From Lunatibacter sp035460985 (GTDB lineage: Bacteria; Bacteroidota; Bacteroidia; Cytophagales; Cyclobacteriaceae): a DNA stretch of 64,000 bases. The notes below the pieces were generated by a model that saw nothing but the letters and a program-made list of their open reading frames with translations, was not told where the DNA came from and searched no databases. Shown piece by piece: positions 35,849-44,740 of this stretch. The translations under genes were made by a program, and so were the position numbers. Position 1 is the stretch's first letter; each line of letters begins with the position of its first letter. The stretch is taken from positions 12,121 through 76,120 of the forward strand of contig DATHWC010000305.1 in assembly GCA_035460985.1 (NCBI GenBank), read 5' to 3'.

Positions 35849-36799
35849 ATGAATCCAATAAATAGAAGATCCTTTTTACAGTATAGTGCTTCCACATTGG
35901 CAGCTGTGGCTTTTTCTCCTACCCTGAGCTTTGGGCAAAATCCAGCCCGGAAATTTAAAGTAAGCCTAAACCCAGGGGCCATTGGAGTAACTAGTACGCA
36001 AAAAGAATTAATTGGACATGCTGTCAGGCATAATTTTGAGGCCATCACTCCAATGCCTGACGAGCTTGGTAAAATGACACCCGGAGAACTTTCTGAATTT
36101 CTGGGAAAAATGAATGATCATAAGCTAGGTTGGGATTCTGCAAGTTTTCCAGTAGACTTCCGAAAAGACCAGGCCACCTTTGACAAAGGTTTGTCGAATT
36201 TACCAAAAATAGCCCAAATCTGCCAAAAATCCGGAGTAACCCGCATGAATACCTGGATCATGCCCTCGCATGATGAATTGACCTATCACCAAAACTTCAA
36301 GCAACATCAGACCCGGCTAAGACAGGCTGCCCAAATTTTAAAAGATTATGATATCCGGTTTGGTTTCGAGTATGTGGGAACGAAAAAGCTGAAAATTTCT
36401 AATCGTTATCCTTTTGTAGGAACGATGAAAGAAATGCTCGAACTTATTGATGCCGTAGATGTGACTGGAGTTGGTATTCAATTGGATGCATATCATTGGT
36501 ACACTTCCACTGAAACTGTGGCAGACTTGGAGGCATTGAAAAACGAGCAGATAATTACCTGCGATCTCAATGATGCTACCGCCGGTCGATCAATCGCGGA
36601 GCAAATAGATGGAGAAAGACAGCTGCCTGGCGATAGTGGACTAATAGACCTTAAGGGATTTATGGGTGCGCTGATCAAAATTGGCTATGATGGAGCGGTT
36701 AGGGCCGAGCCATTCAATGCCAAGCTAAATGCCATGGACAATGAAGAAGCGTTGAAAGCAACCTCCAAGGCAATGTGGAAAACGGTTAACTTGGTGTAA
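35849..36799 (+). CDS. Tat-exported sugar-phosphate isomerase/epimerase-like TIM-barrel protein
   Basis: 316 aa from the ATG at 35849, chosen because it places a twin-arginine motif at the N-terminus (NRRSFLQYSASTLAAVAF). AP_endonuc_2 TIM barrel: metal-ligand candidates are Glu in FGFEYVGTK, Asp/His in QLDAYHWYTS, Asp in CDLNDA and Glu in RAEPFNAKL. Likely a periplasmic carbohydrate isomerase or epimerase; substrate unknown. It follows DUF1501 by 40 bp, so the three exported proteins probably form one operon. Confidence 0.85.
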   Translation: MNPINRRSFLQYSASTLAAVAFSPTLSFGQNPARKFKVSLNPGAIGVTSTQKELIGHAVRHNFEAITPMPDELGKMTPGELSEFLGKMNDHKLGWDSASFPVDFRKDQATFDKGLSNLPKIAQICQKSGVTRMNTWIMPSHDELTYHQNFKQHQTRLRQAAQILKDYDIRFGFEYVGTKKLKISNRYPFVGTMKEMLELIDAVDVTGVGIQLDAYHWYTSTETVADLEALKNEQIITCDLNDATAGRSIAEQIDGERQLPGDSGLIDLKGFMGALIKIGYDGAVRAEPFNAKLNAMDNEEALKATSKAMWKTVNLV

Positions 36800-36818
36800 T
36801 AATTAAACCAAGTTAACC
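36784..36818. terminator. Inverted repeat between convergent genes
   Basis: GGTTAACTTGGT (36784-36795) and ACCAAGTTAACC (36807-36818) form a perfect 12-bp stem around an 11-nt loop spanning the stop codon of the TIM-barrel gene. T-runs lie some bases away, so the terminator call is moderate. Confidence 0.5.
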
Positions 36819-36830
36819 TAGTCATATGTT

Positions 36831-37181
36831 CTATTTTTTGGCCAGAATAGCTTCTTCATTTAAGCCTGCATGAATACTTCCGTCCTCAAACACGATTATT
36901 GGACGTTTGATCATGCTGCTTTTTTCCTGTAAGACTGGAATTGCCGAATCTGCATTCATAGTGGCGGCCTTTTCTTCATCCGACAGCTTCTTGTAGGTGG
37001 TGCCTTTTCGGTTAACCAACTCATCCAAGCTGATTTTCTTGAGAAATCCCCCTAGTAAATCCGCAGTAGGAGCCTGCTTTTTATAATCAACAAACTCATA
37101 ATTCATACCTTCCTTTTCAAATAGTTGAAAGGTTTTTTTCATTGTGTTGCAGTTCTTTATTCCGTATACTTTAACAGCCAT
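36831..37181 (-). CDS. ArsC/Spx-family protein (YffB-like)
   Basis: 116 aa, complete thioredoxin-like ArsC fold. N-terminal VYGIKNCNTMKKTFQLFE has a single Cys in place of CxxC, as in YffB-type ArsC proteins; the block TTYKKLSDEE and the C-terminal SMIKRPIIVFEDG follow the family. Real arsenate reduction is unlikely without neighbouring ars genes; glutathione- or thiol-dependent reductase activity is a guess from the family. Confidence 0.85.
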   Translation of the reverse strand: MAVKVYGIKNCNTMKKTFQLFEKEGMNYEFVDYKKQAPTADLLGGFLKKISLDELVNRKGTTYKKLSDEEKAATMNADSAIPVLQEKSSMIKRPIIVFEDGSIHAGLNEEAILAKK

Positions 37182-37284
37182 AACACTTCTTTAACTTATA
37201 TTAACACGTTTAAATCTAATTTTTGGAATAATTTTTGAGAAATAATCTATTCAATCAATGTCGAATCTAAATTAACTCGAAAAG

Positions 37285-37776
37285 ATGTTTAATTCAAAAT
37301 TATTAAAAGTATTTTCATTTTCCTTATTGTTCGTGCTGAGTTTTGCGGTTTTAGGTTCTGCACAGCAATTGCCTACCGAACAGCCACAGGTCAATGAAAA
37401 TTTTACCGATGAGGAGTATGAGCAATTTGTAGCCATAAACATGGACCTGATTCCACTTCAGCAAGATGCTGACGAAAAAATGATGACGGCTATTAGTGAT
37501 AATGGACTGGAAATGGAGCGTTTTCAGCAATTATTTCAGGCCCAGCAACAGGGAAAAATCACAGATGCATCAGAAGACCCACAGGAAATCGCAAAGTTTA
37601 ATGAAGCGGGTCAGCAGATCATGATAGTGCAAGAAGAAGCCAATCAAGAGATTCAGAAAAAAATAACTGATAGCGGTATGGAGGTTCAGAAATTTCAGGA
37701 AATGTCTATGGCGTATCAGCAGAGCCCCAAAGTAAAACAGAAAATTGACGAAATGATTCAACGTGAGGGGGAATAA
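37285..37776 (+). CDS. Exported DUF4168 protein
   Basis: 163 aa with a Sec signal peptide (about 1-26, ending GSAQ). The mature part is alpha-helical, Gln/Glu-rich and made of two similar repeats (DADEKMMTAISDNGLEMERFQQLF and EANQEIQKKITDSGMEVQKFQEM, each split around a loop), matching DUF4168. Function unknown; probably periplasmic. Monocistronic, followed by a shared terminator. Confidence 0.82.
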   Translation: MFNSKLLKVFSFSLLFVLSFAVLGSAQQLPTEQPQVNENFTDEEYEQFVAINMDLIPLQQDADEKMMTAISDNGLEMERFQQLFQAQQQGKITDASEDPQEIAKFNEAGQQIMIVQEEANQEIQKKITDSGMEVQKFQEMSMAYQQSPKVKQKIDEMIQREGE

Positions 37777-37817
37777 AACCTCCCACATTTAATTTTTCCA
37801 AATCCAGTTTTTAAAAT

Positions 37818-37846
37818 AAAAGGGGAAAATTTCCCCTTTTATTTTT
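37818..37846. terminator. Bidirectional terminator between DUF4168 gene and hemL
   Basis: AAAAGGGGAAA (37818-37828) and TTTCCCCTTTT (37830-37840) form an 11-bp stem centred on base 37829, with T-runs on both strands; placed between convergent genes. Confidence 0.8.
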
Positions 37847-39144
37847 TATCCTTGAACGGCCGTTTTCAGTGCTCTCTCATTGGCTGAAAGAAATTGATCA
37901 ATATGAATATCTTTCAGCGCAGTAGAAAGGAATAAGCTTTCATATTGGGACGGAGCTAGATAAATGCCGCTTTTAAGCATTTCTTGAAAGTATTTTCCAA
38001 AGATTACAGTATCCGAGGTTTTTGCAGATTCAAAGTCTGTTACCTTCTGTTGTGTAAAAAACAAACTGTACATACTTCCTACATGATTGACTGTAAAGGG
38101 AATGCCAAAAGTAGTCAAGCTATCTCTTATACCACTTACAATCTTAGACCCAGTTTGTTCCAAGGTTTTATATATTTCGGGAGTCTCGTGCAGGTGATTT
38201 AGGATAGCCAAACCTGCCGCCATGGCAATGGGATTACCAGACAAGGTACCCGCTTGGTAAACCGGTCCCTCCGGAGACACATAATCCATAATTTCCTTCT
38301 TGCCTCCATAAGCACCTACCGGCATACCTCCGCCTATGATTTTACCCAAGGTAGTCAGGTCCGGTTTTACATTCAGAAGCTGTTGGGCACCGCCAGTTGC
38401 AAGTCGGAATCCCGTCATCACCTCATCAAAGATCAGCACAATTCCTTCTTCATCGCACAATTGCCTCAGGCCTTCCAGAAAACCGGGTTCCGGAAGTACG
38501 CACCCCATATTTCCAGCTACCGGCTCAAGAATGATTGCGGCGACCTCATTCCTGTTAGCTTCAATGACCCGTCTGACTGCTTCCAAATCATTATAAGGTG
38601 CCAACAGGGTGTCTTTAGCGGTTCCTTTGGTAACTCCAGGAGAATCCGGATGCCCCATGGTGATGGCTCCGGAGCCCGCGGAAATAAGAAAAGAGTCTCC
38701 ATGCCCATGGTAGTGCCCTTCAAATTTAATGAATTTATCCTTTCCGGTATACCCCCTGGCCACACGAATGGCAGACATGGTCGCCTCAGTGCCGGAGTTT
38801 ACCATACGGACTTTTTCTACAGTAGGGACCATTTGTGTAATGAGCTCTGCCATTTCCACTTCCCTAGCCGTGGGGGCACCAAAAGAGGTTCCATTTTCCA
38901 TGGCTTTTATAACTGCCTCACGTACTAAAGGATGGTTGTGACCTAGAATCATAGGACCCCAGCTATTGATAAACTCAATATACTCATTGCCATCCTCATC
39001 ATAGATATAAGGCCCATCGGCCCGCTTGATGAAGATAGGGTTTCCTCCTACCGCTTTAAATGCTCTTACAGGGGAATTTACACCTCCCGGGATGAAATTT
39101 CGTGCTTTTGCAAATAGTGATCTACTTGTTGATGTTTCGCTCAT
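37846..39144 (-). CDS. hemL: Glutamate-1-semialdehyde 2,1-aminomutase
   Basis: 432 aa PLP enzyme converting glutamate-1-semialdehyde, the HemA product, to 5-aminolevulinate. Visible: IPGGVNSPVRAF, NSWGPMILGHNHP, NSGTEATMSAIRVARG, the GHYHGHGDS loop, LIFDEVMTGFR and the Schiff-base Lys in LGKIIGGGMPVGAYGG. Follows the LpoA-like gene by 6 nt. Full family length. Confidence 0.97.
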   Translation of the reverse strand: MSETSTSRSLFAKARNFIPGGVNSPVRAFKAVGGNPIFIKRADGPYIYDEDGNEYIEFINSWGPMILGHNHPLVREAVIKAMENGTSFGAPTAREVEMAELITQMVPTVEKVRMVNSGTEATMSAIRVARGYTGKDKFIKFEGHYHGHGDSFLISAGSGAITMGHPDSPGVTKGTAKDTLLAPYNDLEAVRRVIEANRNEVAAIILEPVAGNMGCVLPEPGFLEGLRQLCDEEGIVLIFDEVMTGFRLATGGAQQLLNVKPDLTTLGKIIGGGMPVGAYGGKKEIMDYVSPEGPVYQAGTLSGNPIAMAAGLAILNHLHETPEIYKTLEQTGSKIVSGIRDSLTTFGIPFTVNHVGSMYSLFFTQQKVTDFESAKTSDTVIFGKYFQEMLKSGIYLAPSQYESLFLSTALKDIHIDQFLSANERALKTAVQG

Positions 39145-39150
39145 GCTATA

Positions 39151-40824
39151 CTATTCAATGACAATTGCCCCCTCTTCCAATCGTAATATGGGAACAAAAT
39201 TATTATATGATGCTTCGGAAAAATCAAAGCCAAATGTCAAAACTCCATCCATATAATTACTCTTCTGGATGTTTTCTTTGAAGTCAAACCCCTTTTCCGT
39301 GTTGGCTACACTCAAAATCCAATGGATAAGTTCATAGCCTAAATAGGAATTAAGACCCGGAAAAGTTTTAAAATATTCAAAATACGATCCTCTAAAATCC
39401 TCCACTGATGGTGAGGATAGGTTGGGCGTATTATTACTTATAAAATGAAAATCCTGGGCCTCCATCATTTCATAACTGGCAAAATTGAAGTAAAGCCAAC
39501 TGTCCATCACGATAATGGGGACACTTGAACTTAAGGATTCAACCAGAGAAAATGTTGGGGATGCTATGTTGGGATCATCGGAGAAGATCACGACTATATC
39601 TGCTTTAGAACTACTATTGCCATTGGAAAGGCCAACCTGATCAAAAAAGGACCGCATATCCTTGGATGCTACCTTTTGGCTTTTGACAATGGTTATCCCT
39701 TCCATTCGAGAAAAAGTTTCGAAGTTTTTCGCCAACAACTCATCCCGGGTGGTCCCTGAGTAGGCCAAGGCGACGCGTTTACCTTGAAAACGCTTTAAAT
39801 AATTTACAGCACTTTTTGCCAATGAAATGGTGGAGGGGCGAAATAGAAATGCCTCATCCATTAATGTCAAGCCTTCATTAATATTTGAAAGCGGGTTAAC
39901 GAAAGGAATCTTGCGCTCGCTGGCAAAAGTAGCAACCACTTCAATTTCTTCAGGGTAGATAGGGCCTATGATTACGTCTGCTTTAGAAAAAAAGGGATCA
40001 TTGAAAATTTTTTCAATTTCTTCGGGTTTTCTTTCCGTATCGAACGTCCTAAGATCCACCTTTATTCCGTTTCTTTTCGCTTCATTTACCGCGTGAAGAA
40101 TCCCCCGGTACAGTTCAAATACAAAATTTGAAGCAGGAAGACTAGCAACACTGGCACTTCCAGAATAGTTAAATGGAAGAATCAATGCAATATCGAGCGA
40201 TTGGTTCTCTTCCTTCAGCGCAAAAACTTCCTTAGTTTCCCCTTCGATATTTGGTGGAGCCACAAGCTTAATCCGTTCGTACACCCTGCTTTCTGCAGAT
40301 GAAAGTGAGGGCTGAGCAGCAAGCTTCTCTCTAAGTGCTAGCACTAAACCGTAATTATCTTCAAACGGATCCAACTGCACCATCAGCACACTGGTTGGCG
40401 CGAATTTCAAAAAAGAGTAGGTGGCTTTGTATGCCTCCATTTTTAGCGACTGGCTTTCTATCCGCCCGACAGCCGTCAGTGCCTCACTATATTTATTTTG
40501 CCCGAAATCAATTAAGGCTAATAAAAAGCTTGCCTTTTCTTTCTGATCCTTAGTCCCTCTATCTATCAGGGGTTGCAAGATGGTTTTGGCTAATTCCGGC
40601 TGGGAATTGCCCATAGCCGCCCTTCCGAAGTGATACTTTGCATATCCTGCCAAATCTCCATAGAGTTGATCGTCCATATACGGACGCAGTAGGTCCATGG
40701 CCACTTTATACTCTTCTCTTTCAATTAATTGAATTGCCTGCTTATAATTCTCTGCTCCCTCTTGGGAAAATCCCCACTCGGGTATACAAAGCAAAAACAA
40801 CAAAAGGATTGCAATGGTCTTCAT
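39151..40824 (-). CDS. Exported TPR plus periplasmic-binding-type (LpoA-like) protein
   Basis: 557 aa with a signal peptide (about 1-20, ending GFSQ). The N-terminal part is TPR-like (YKQAIQLIEREEYKVAMDLL; YAKYHFGRAAMGN; KASFLLALIDFGQNKYSEAL). From about 205 a Peripla_BP_6 fold is seen (SLDIALILPFNYSG; FELYRGILHAVNEAKRNG; ADVIIGPIYPEE; ADIVVIFSDDP). TPR plus type I binding fold is the architecture of LpoA, an activator of penicillin-binding proteins, although amino-acid receptors share the fold. No ABC permease is nearby. Likely in the guaA-hemL transcription unit. Confidence 0.72.
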   Translation of the reverse strand: MKTIAILLLFLLCIPEWGFSQEGAENYKQAIQLIEREEYKVAMDLLRPYMDDQLYGDLAGYAKYHFGRAAMGNSQPELAKTILQPLIDRGTKDQKEKASFLLALIDFGQNKYSEALTAVGRIESQSLKMEAYKATYSFLKFAPTSVLMVQLDPFEDNYGLVLALREKLAAQPSLSSAESRVYERIKLVAPPNIEGETKEVFALKEENQSLDIALILPFNYSGSASVASLPASNFVFELYRGILHAVNEAKRNGIKVDLRTFDTERKPEEIEKIFNDPFFSKADVIIGPIYPEEIEVVATFASERKIPFVNPLSNINEGLTLMDEAFLFRPSTISLAKSAVNYLKRFQGKRVALAYSGTTRDELLAKNFETFSRMEGITIVKSQKVASKDMRSFFDQVGLSNGNSSSKADIVVIFSDDPNIASPTFSLVESLSSSVPIIVMDSWLYFNFASYEMMEAQDFHFISNNTPNLSSPSVEDFRGSYFEYFKTFPGLNSYLGYELIHWILSVANTEKGFDFKENIQKSNYMDGVLTFGFDFSEASYNNFVPILRLEEGAIVIE

Positions 40825-40949
40825 TACGTTGGAAGTTGATTCAAAGGATTATATCAATTATTATACCCTTTAGGATATCAAGGACGAAAATAGTGGAATT
40901 TGATTCAAGTTAAGACTGAAATCCGCAATATCTTCACATGGTCAAAAAC

Positions 40950-42479
40950 TTATTCCCATTCTATGGTGGCGGGTGGCTTGGAGCTAATGTCATAAACCAC
41001 TCGATTTACGCCTTTTACCCGGTTGATGATATCGTTGGAAATTTTTCCCAAAAACTCATAGGGAAGGTGCACCCAGTCGGCGGTCATTCCATCTACCGAA
41101 GATACAGCTCGCAATGCTATCACCTGTTCATAGGTACGTTCATCCCCCATCACTCCAACAGATTGTATTGGGAGCAAAATTGCCCCTGCCTGCCAAACTA
41201 AATCGTATAGATTGGCTTCTTTAAGTCCATTTATAAATATGGAATCGACCTCTTGTAGAATGTGAACTTTCTCAGCGGTAATATCCCCCAGAATCCGAAT
41301 AGCCAGCCCAGGTCCCGGAAAAGGATGTCGTCCGACTATATTTTCTGGAATATCCAAGGCCCTACCTACTTCTCTAACACCATCTTTAAATAGGGTTTTT
41401 AGAGGCTCTACCACTTTCAGATTCATAAAATCCGGCAGACCTCCTACGTTGTGATGTGATTTGATGGTAGCTGATGGACCGTTTACAGATACTGACTCGA
41501 TCACGTCCGGATAGATTGTCCCCTGCCCTAGCCATTTTACGCCTTCCAATTTATGTGATTCTTCATCAAACACTTCAATAAACGTTCTCCCAATTGCCTT
41601 ACGCTTTCCCTCTGGATCTGATATCCCTTTTAGGGCATCGTAGAATTTCTGCTTGGCATCTACACCGATAACGTTTAGCCCCAATCCCTTGTAGGATTCC
41701 AAAACTTCCTCAAATTCATTCTTTCGCAGCAGTCCATTATCTACAAATACACAGATAAGGTTTTCGCCAACAGCCCGATCAATCAAAGTCGCCGCTACCG
41801 AAGAATCCACGCCTCCGGATAAGCCCATTACGACTTTATCTTTACCAATCGTCTCGATCAACTCGTCAACAGTAGCATCTATAAAAACATCAGATGTCCA
41901 TTCCTGCTTGCAGTCACAGATTTGCACAACAAAATTCCTTAAGAGGTTTTTCCCCTCAGTTGAGTGGGTTACCTCCGGGTGAAACTGAATCCCATAGGTA
42001 TGCTCTCCTTCGACCTTGAAAGCAGCCACCCGCACGGAGGGAGTGCTTGCAATGATGTCAAAACCTTCCGGCAATTCCTTGATCGTGTCGCCGTGAGACA
42101 TCCAAACCTGGGAACCGTGCGTCATTTCAACAAATAGACTGGAATGTGTGTCAAGATGGCTCAAATTGGCCCGTCCGTATTCTCTAATTTCTGAAGGTGC
42201 TACATTTCCTCCATATTTCTGGGCTAACAATTGAGCACCATAGCAGACACCTAGGATAGGTAGCTTCCCCCTTAGACTATCCAAGTCCAAATCAGGAGAA
42301 CCCTCATCTCTCACCGAGCAAGGACTTCCGGATAAAATGATTCCTTTGATATCATCAGTGAGCGGTGGGATTTTATTGAAGGGGTGAATTTCACAATATA
42401 CATTTAGCTCCCTTACCCTTCGGGCAATCAGTTGGGTATATTGGGAACCAAAATCTAGGATCAAAATCTGTTCTGCCAT
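40950..42479 (-). CDS. guaA: GMP synthase (glutamine-hydrolysing)
   Basis: 509 aa from the ATG at 42479; the TTG 6 nt upstream is less likely. It aminates XMP to GMP. Glutamine amidotransferase domain: ILDFGSQYTQLIARRVRE, the nucleophile Cys in GVCYGAQLLA, and the His/Glu in QFHPEVTHS. ATP-pyrophosphatase domain: GLSGGVDSSVAA. C-terminal dimerisation domain ending KPPATIEWE. A perfect -7 element ends only 3 nt before the ATG. Confidence 0.97.
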   Translation of the reverse strand: MAEQILILDFGSQYTQLIARRVRELNVYCEIHPFNKIPPLTDDIKGIILSGSPCSVRDEGSPDLDLDSLRGKLPILGVCYGAQLLAQKYGGNVAPSEIREYGRANLSHLDTHSSLFVEMTHGSQVWMSHGDTIKELPEGFDIIASTPSVRVAAFKVEGEHTYGIQFHPEVTHSTEGKNLLRNFVVQICDCKQEWTSDVFIDATVDELIETIGKDKVVMGLSGGVDSSVAATLIDRAVGENLICVFVDNGLLRKNEFEEVLESYKGLGLNVIGVDAKQKFYDALKGISDPEGKRKAIGRTFIEVFDEESHKLEGVKWLGQGTIYPDVIESVSVNGPSATIKSHHNVGGLPDFMNLKVVEPLKTLFKDGVREVGRALDIPENIVGRHPFPGPGLAIRILGDITAEKVHILQEVDSIFINGLKEANLYDLVWQAGAILLPIQSVGVMGDERTYEQVIALRAVSSVDGMTADWVHLPYEFLGKISNDIINRVKGVNRVVYDISSKPPATIEWE

Positions 42480-42482
42480 GCG

Positions 42483-42490
42483 CAAAGTTA
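42483..42490 (-). promoter_or_regulatory. -7 element abutting the guaA start codon
   Basis: TAACTTTG on the minus strand, with its last base at 42483 and the ATG at 42479. The usual 4-nt distance from the element to the transcription start would put the start on the A of ATG, which suggests a leaderless mRNA. Confidence 0.4.
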
Positions 42491-42558
42491 ATCAGCCCTC
42501 CTTAATTCCCGAAATAAAACAGGTTTTTTATCCCAAAACAAAAGCTGCTTAAGGTAGG

Positions 42559-43563
42559 TCAATCATCCGACGCGTCAGCAGTCTCTCCCACAAATAGGGT
42601 GTCAAGAACCTTGGCATTCAATCCTTTATCAGACAGATATCTTGCAAAAGTATGGGTAAAGCCATGGGTCAATAGAATATCTTCTGCCCCTGTAGCTGAG
42701 ATTGCTTCATTGAGCCCATTCCAATCTGCATGATCAGATAACACAAATCCTGCATCCATTGCCCTTCTCCTCCTCGCTCCCCGGATATTCATCCAACCTG
42801 AGCAGGCTGCCGTTCTGTATGGAGATAGCTTTTTGAGCCAAGGAGTACTTGCTGCTGAGGGTGGTGCTATTACCAGTGCCGTGCCATATTGTTGTTTGGG
42901 AATCACTTCCGCTACTTTTTCTGCATGGGGCAGGGCAATTCCATTTTCTATTAATGCCCTGTTGCTATTCCAGATCGCTCCATGGAGATATACAGGTCCA
43001 TTTTCCAAATTTAGATACTTCAATATACGCTGAGCCTTCCCCAGGGAATAGGCGTAAATCACCGAACAACGTCCCTGAGACGCATTGTCCTTCCACCATT
43101 GATTAATGGCTCTAAACACGACTTCCTGAGGCTCCCATTGATAAATGGGAAGACCAAATGTGCATTCAGAAATAAACTGATGGCACCTGACTGGCTCGAA
43201 AGGGGTTGACAACCCATCAGCTTCTGTCTTGTAATCCCCACTTACCACACTTACCTCACCTTTGTACTCCATCCGAACCTGTGCTGATCCAGGAATGTGC
43301 CCCGCAGGATGGAGCGAAACTTTCACTCCGTTCCTTATGGTGATATTACCATAAGCCATTGTTTCCAACGAAATGGATTCGCCTAGCCGGTATTTTAATA
43401 TTTGGGCAGAATCGTCATGGGCGAGGTAATGATGCATTCCCCACCGGGCATGGTCAGCGTGGGCATGGGTTATTATTGCCCTGTCCACTTCACGCCAGGG
43501 GTCAATATAAAAATCTCCCTGTGGACAATACAATCCATTTTCCCTCAATTCTAAAAGTGCCAT
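42559..43563 (-). CDS. Ligase-associated DNA exonuclease (metallo-beta-lactamase/beta-CASP type)
   Basis: 334 aa. Metallo-beta-lactamase motifs: HAHADH (about 34-39) for di-metal binding, HPAGHIPGSAQV with its His, VSGDYK with the Asp, and the late VLSDHADW and LTHG. This is the SNM1/COG1236-type nuclease usually encoded with an ATP-dependent DNA ligase and a ligase-associated Lhr helicase. Neither partner is adjacent here: the flanking genes are guaA and a flavin reductase. DNA repair is the inferred role. Confidence 0.88.
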   Translation of the reverse strand: MALLELRENGLYCPQGDFYIDPWREVDRAIITHAHADHARWGMHHYLAHDDSAQILKYRLGESISLETMAYGNITIRNGVKVSLHPAGHIPGSAQVRMEYKGEVSVVSGDYKTEADGLSTPFEPVRCHQFISECTFGLPIYQWEPQEVVFRAINQWWKDNASQGRCSVIYAYSLGKAQRILKYLNLENGPVYLHGAIWNSNRALIENGIALPHAEKVAEVIPKQQYGTALVIAPPSAASTPWLKKLSPYRTAACSGWMNIRGARRRRAMDAGFVLSDHADWNGLNEAISATGAEDILLTHGFTHTFARYLSDKGLNAKVLDTLFVGETADASDD

Positions 43564-43578
43564 AGCAGTGATTTGCTT

Positions 43579-44208
43579 TTAAATTTCCTTCAGCGGTTTA
43601 TTCGCCTGCGCATAACTCAGTCTTGCGAGCTTTCGGCCTACATGGTATTCATCCAAACCAGAAACAGTCACCGTTCCAAGTTTCTCTAAACTGATAAACC
43701 CATCTTCTCCAAGTGCCCCTTCCTCTACAAAGACATGTGCAATTTCTCCAATGACCATAACTGTGCCATTAATTTGAAGGGTTTGGACTTCTGCAAGGGT
43801 ACACCCTATCTTTAAAGGACTGGCTTTAACAAAAGGCGCCCAAAAGCCCTCCAAATATTCTTCATCCAATCCGGTTGCCTGAAACTCTGACTCCTCCCAT
43901 CTAGCACTCGTGTGGTGGGCCTCCTTGTAAAATGCTTCTGTCACATGGTTCAGGGTAAAAAATCCATTTTCCAGAATATTTTCCAGTGTGTGTCGCTCCA
44001 CGGTGTGAGGCCTAAAAAGAACCCCTATCAAAGGGGGACTCGCCCCTATGTGGAAAACTTGCGAAAACGGAGCCAGGTTAGTTTTACCTGAAGCACTTTT
44101 TGTGCCAATCAAATTTAAGCTTTTATAGCCCGTAAGGCTATTAACGAAGTCCCTACGAAAGGACTTATCAGCTGATAAAATCGCTTTCTTGTCGAAATGC
44201 TTTATCAA
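43579..44208 (-). CDS. Flavin reductase-like FMN-binding protein
   Basis: 209 aa of the flavin reductase split-barrel family. Visible: SLTGYKSLNLIGTKSASGKTN (split over about 25-45), SPPLIGVLFRP, the HTLENILENGFFTLNHV block and a C-terminal GRKLARLSYAQ. It probably binds FMN and supplies reduced flavin or acts on a small substrate. The start is TTG at 44208, overlapping the stop of the upstream gene by 4 nt (TTGA), so the two are coupled. Confidence 0.85.
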   Translation of the reverse strand: MIKHFDKKAILSADKSFRRDFVNSLTGYKSLNLIGTKSASGKTNLAPFSQVFHIGASPPLIGVLFRPHTVERHTLENILENGFFTLNHVTEAFYKEAHHTSARWEESEFQATGLDEEYLEGFWAPFVKASPLKIGCTLAEVQTLQINGTVMVIGEIAHVFVEEGALGEDGFISLEKLGTVTVSGLDEYHVGRKLARLSYAQANKPLKEI

Positions 44209-44648
44209 ATTGAAATTGCCTCCTCAATTGATTTACAATATTTTATGTCCAACTTCCCAACTATATTATCTGGATTATTTTTCATGATTTGCTCTTTGGC
44301 AATCATTACCATTTTTTCAAACCACTTCTCCTGGGGAAGAATTTTGCGATGCTTACTGACTCCATAGCCCAACATTTCTTTCTTCCAAACCAAGAAATAC
44401 CATTCCATACTCGGTTGATGAAAAGCACGCAACGCCTTTTTGTCAAAAATAAATTTTTCAAAATTTCCAGATTTGATTATCTCAGAAATTTTGTCAAAAG
44501 TCTGTTTGAAATCTTCAATGGGAACGTAGTCCGTCAACAACTCACAGATAACGATACCTTCCTCAACATTTACAAAAACTTTAGCATACCGTTCCTCAAA
44601 AGACAAGTCAAAGTTTTCCAAGGCAGACTTATTTAGGGTTTCTTTCAT
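44205..44648 (-). CDS. Small protein, possibly STAS/SpoIIAA-like
   Basis: 147 aa from the ATG at 44648 (a TTG 24 nt upstream is less likely). Cytosolic, no signal peptide. The alternation of strands and helices (AKVFVNVEEGIVICELL; FKQTFDKISEIIKSGNFEKFIFDKK) resembles the STAS-like fold of small Bacteroidota proteins, but I do not recognise it with certainty. It overlaps the flavin reductase start by 4 nt, so the two are probably translated together. Confidence 0.6.
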   Translation of the reverse strand: MKETLNKSALENFDLSFEERYAKVFVNVEEGIVICELLTDYVPIEDFKQTFDKISEIIKSGNFEKFIFDKKALRAFHQPSMEWYFLVWKKEMLGYGVSKHRKILPQEKWFEKMVMIAKEQIMKNNPDNIVGKLDIKYCKSIEEAISI

Positions 44649-44740
44649 TGGGAATAAATTATTTGGTATCAAGAGGAAAATGAGGTAAAATCAAATACGA
44701 ATTGGTAAAGATGACTCACCATTAAACAACGAATTAAAAT

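Noticed and set aside
36831..37181. Arsenate resistance gene
   Set aside because: ArsC-like fold but with the YffB/Spx-type single Cys and no other ars gene nearby.
38254..38928. 224-aa plus-strand frame opposite hemL
   Set aside because: Antisense shadow of a well-supported gene; no domain visible.
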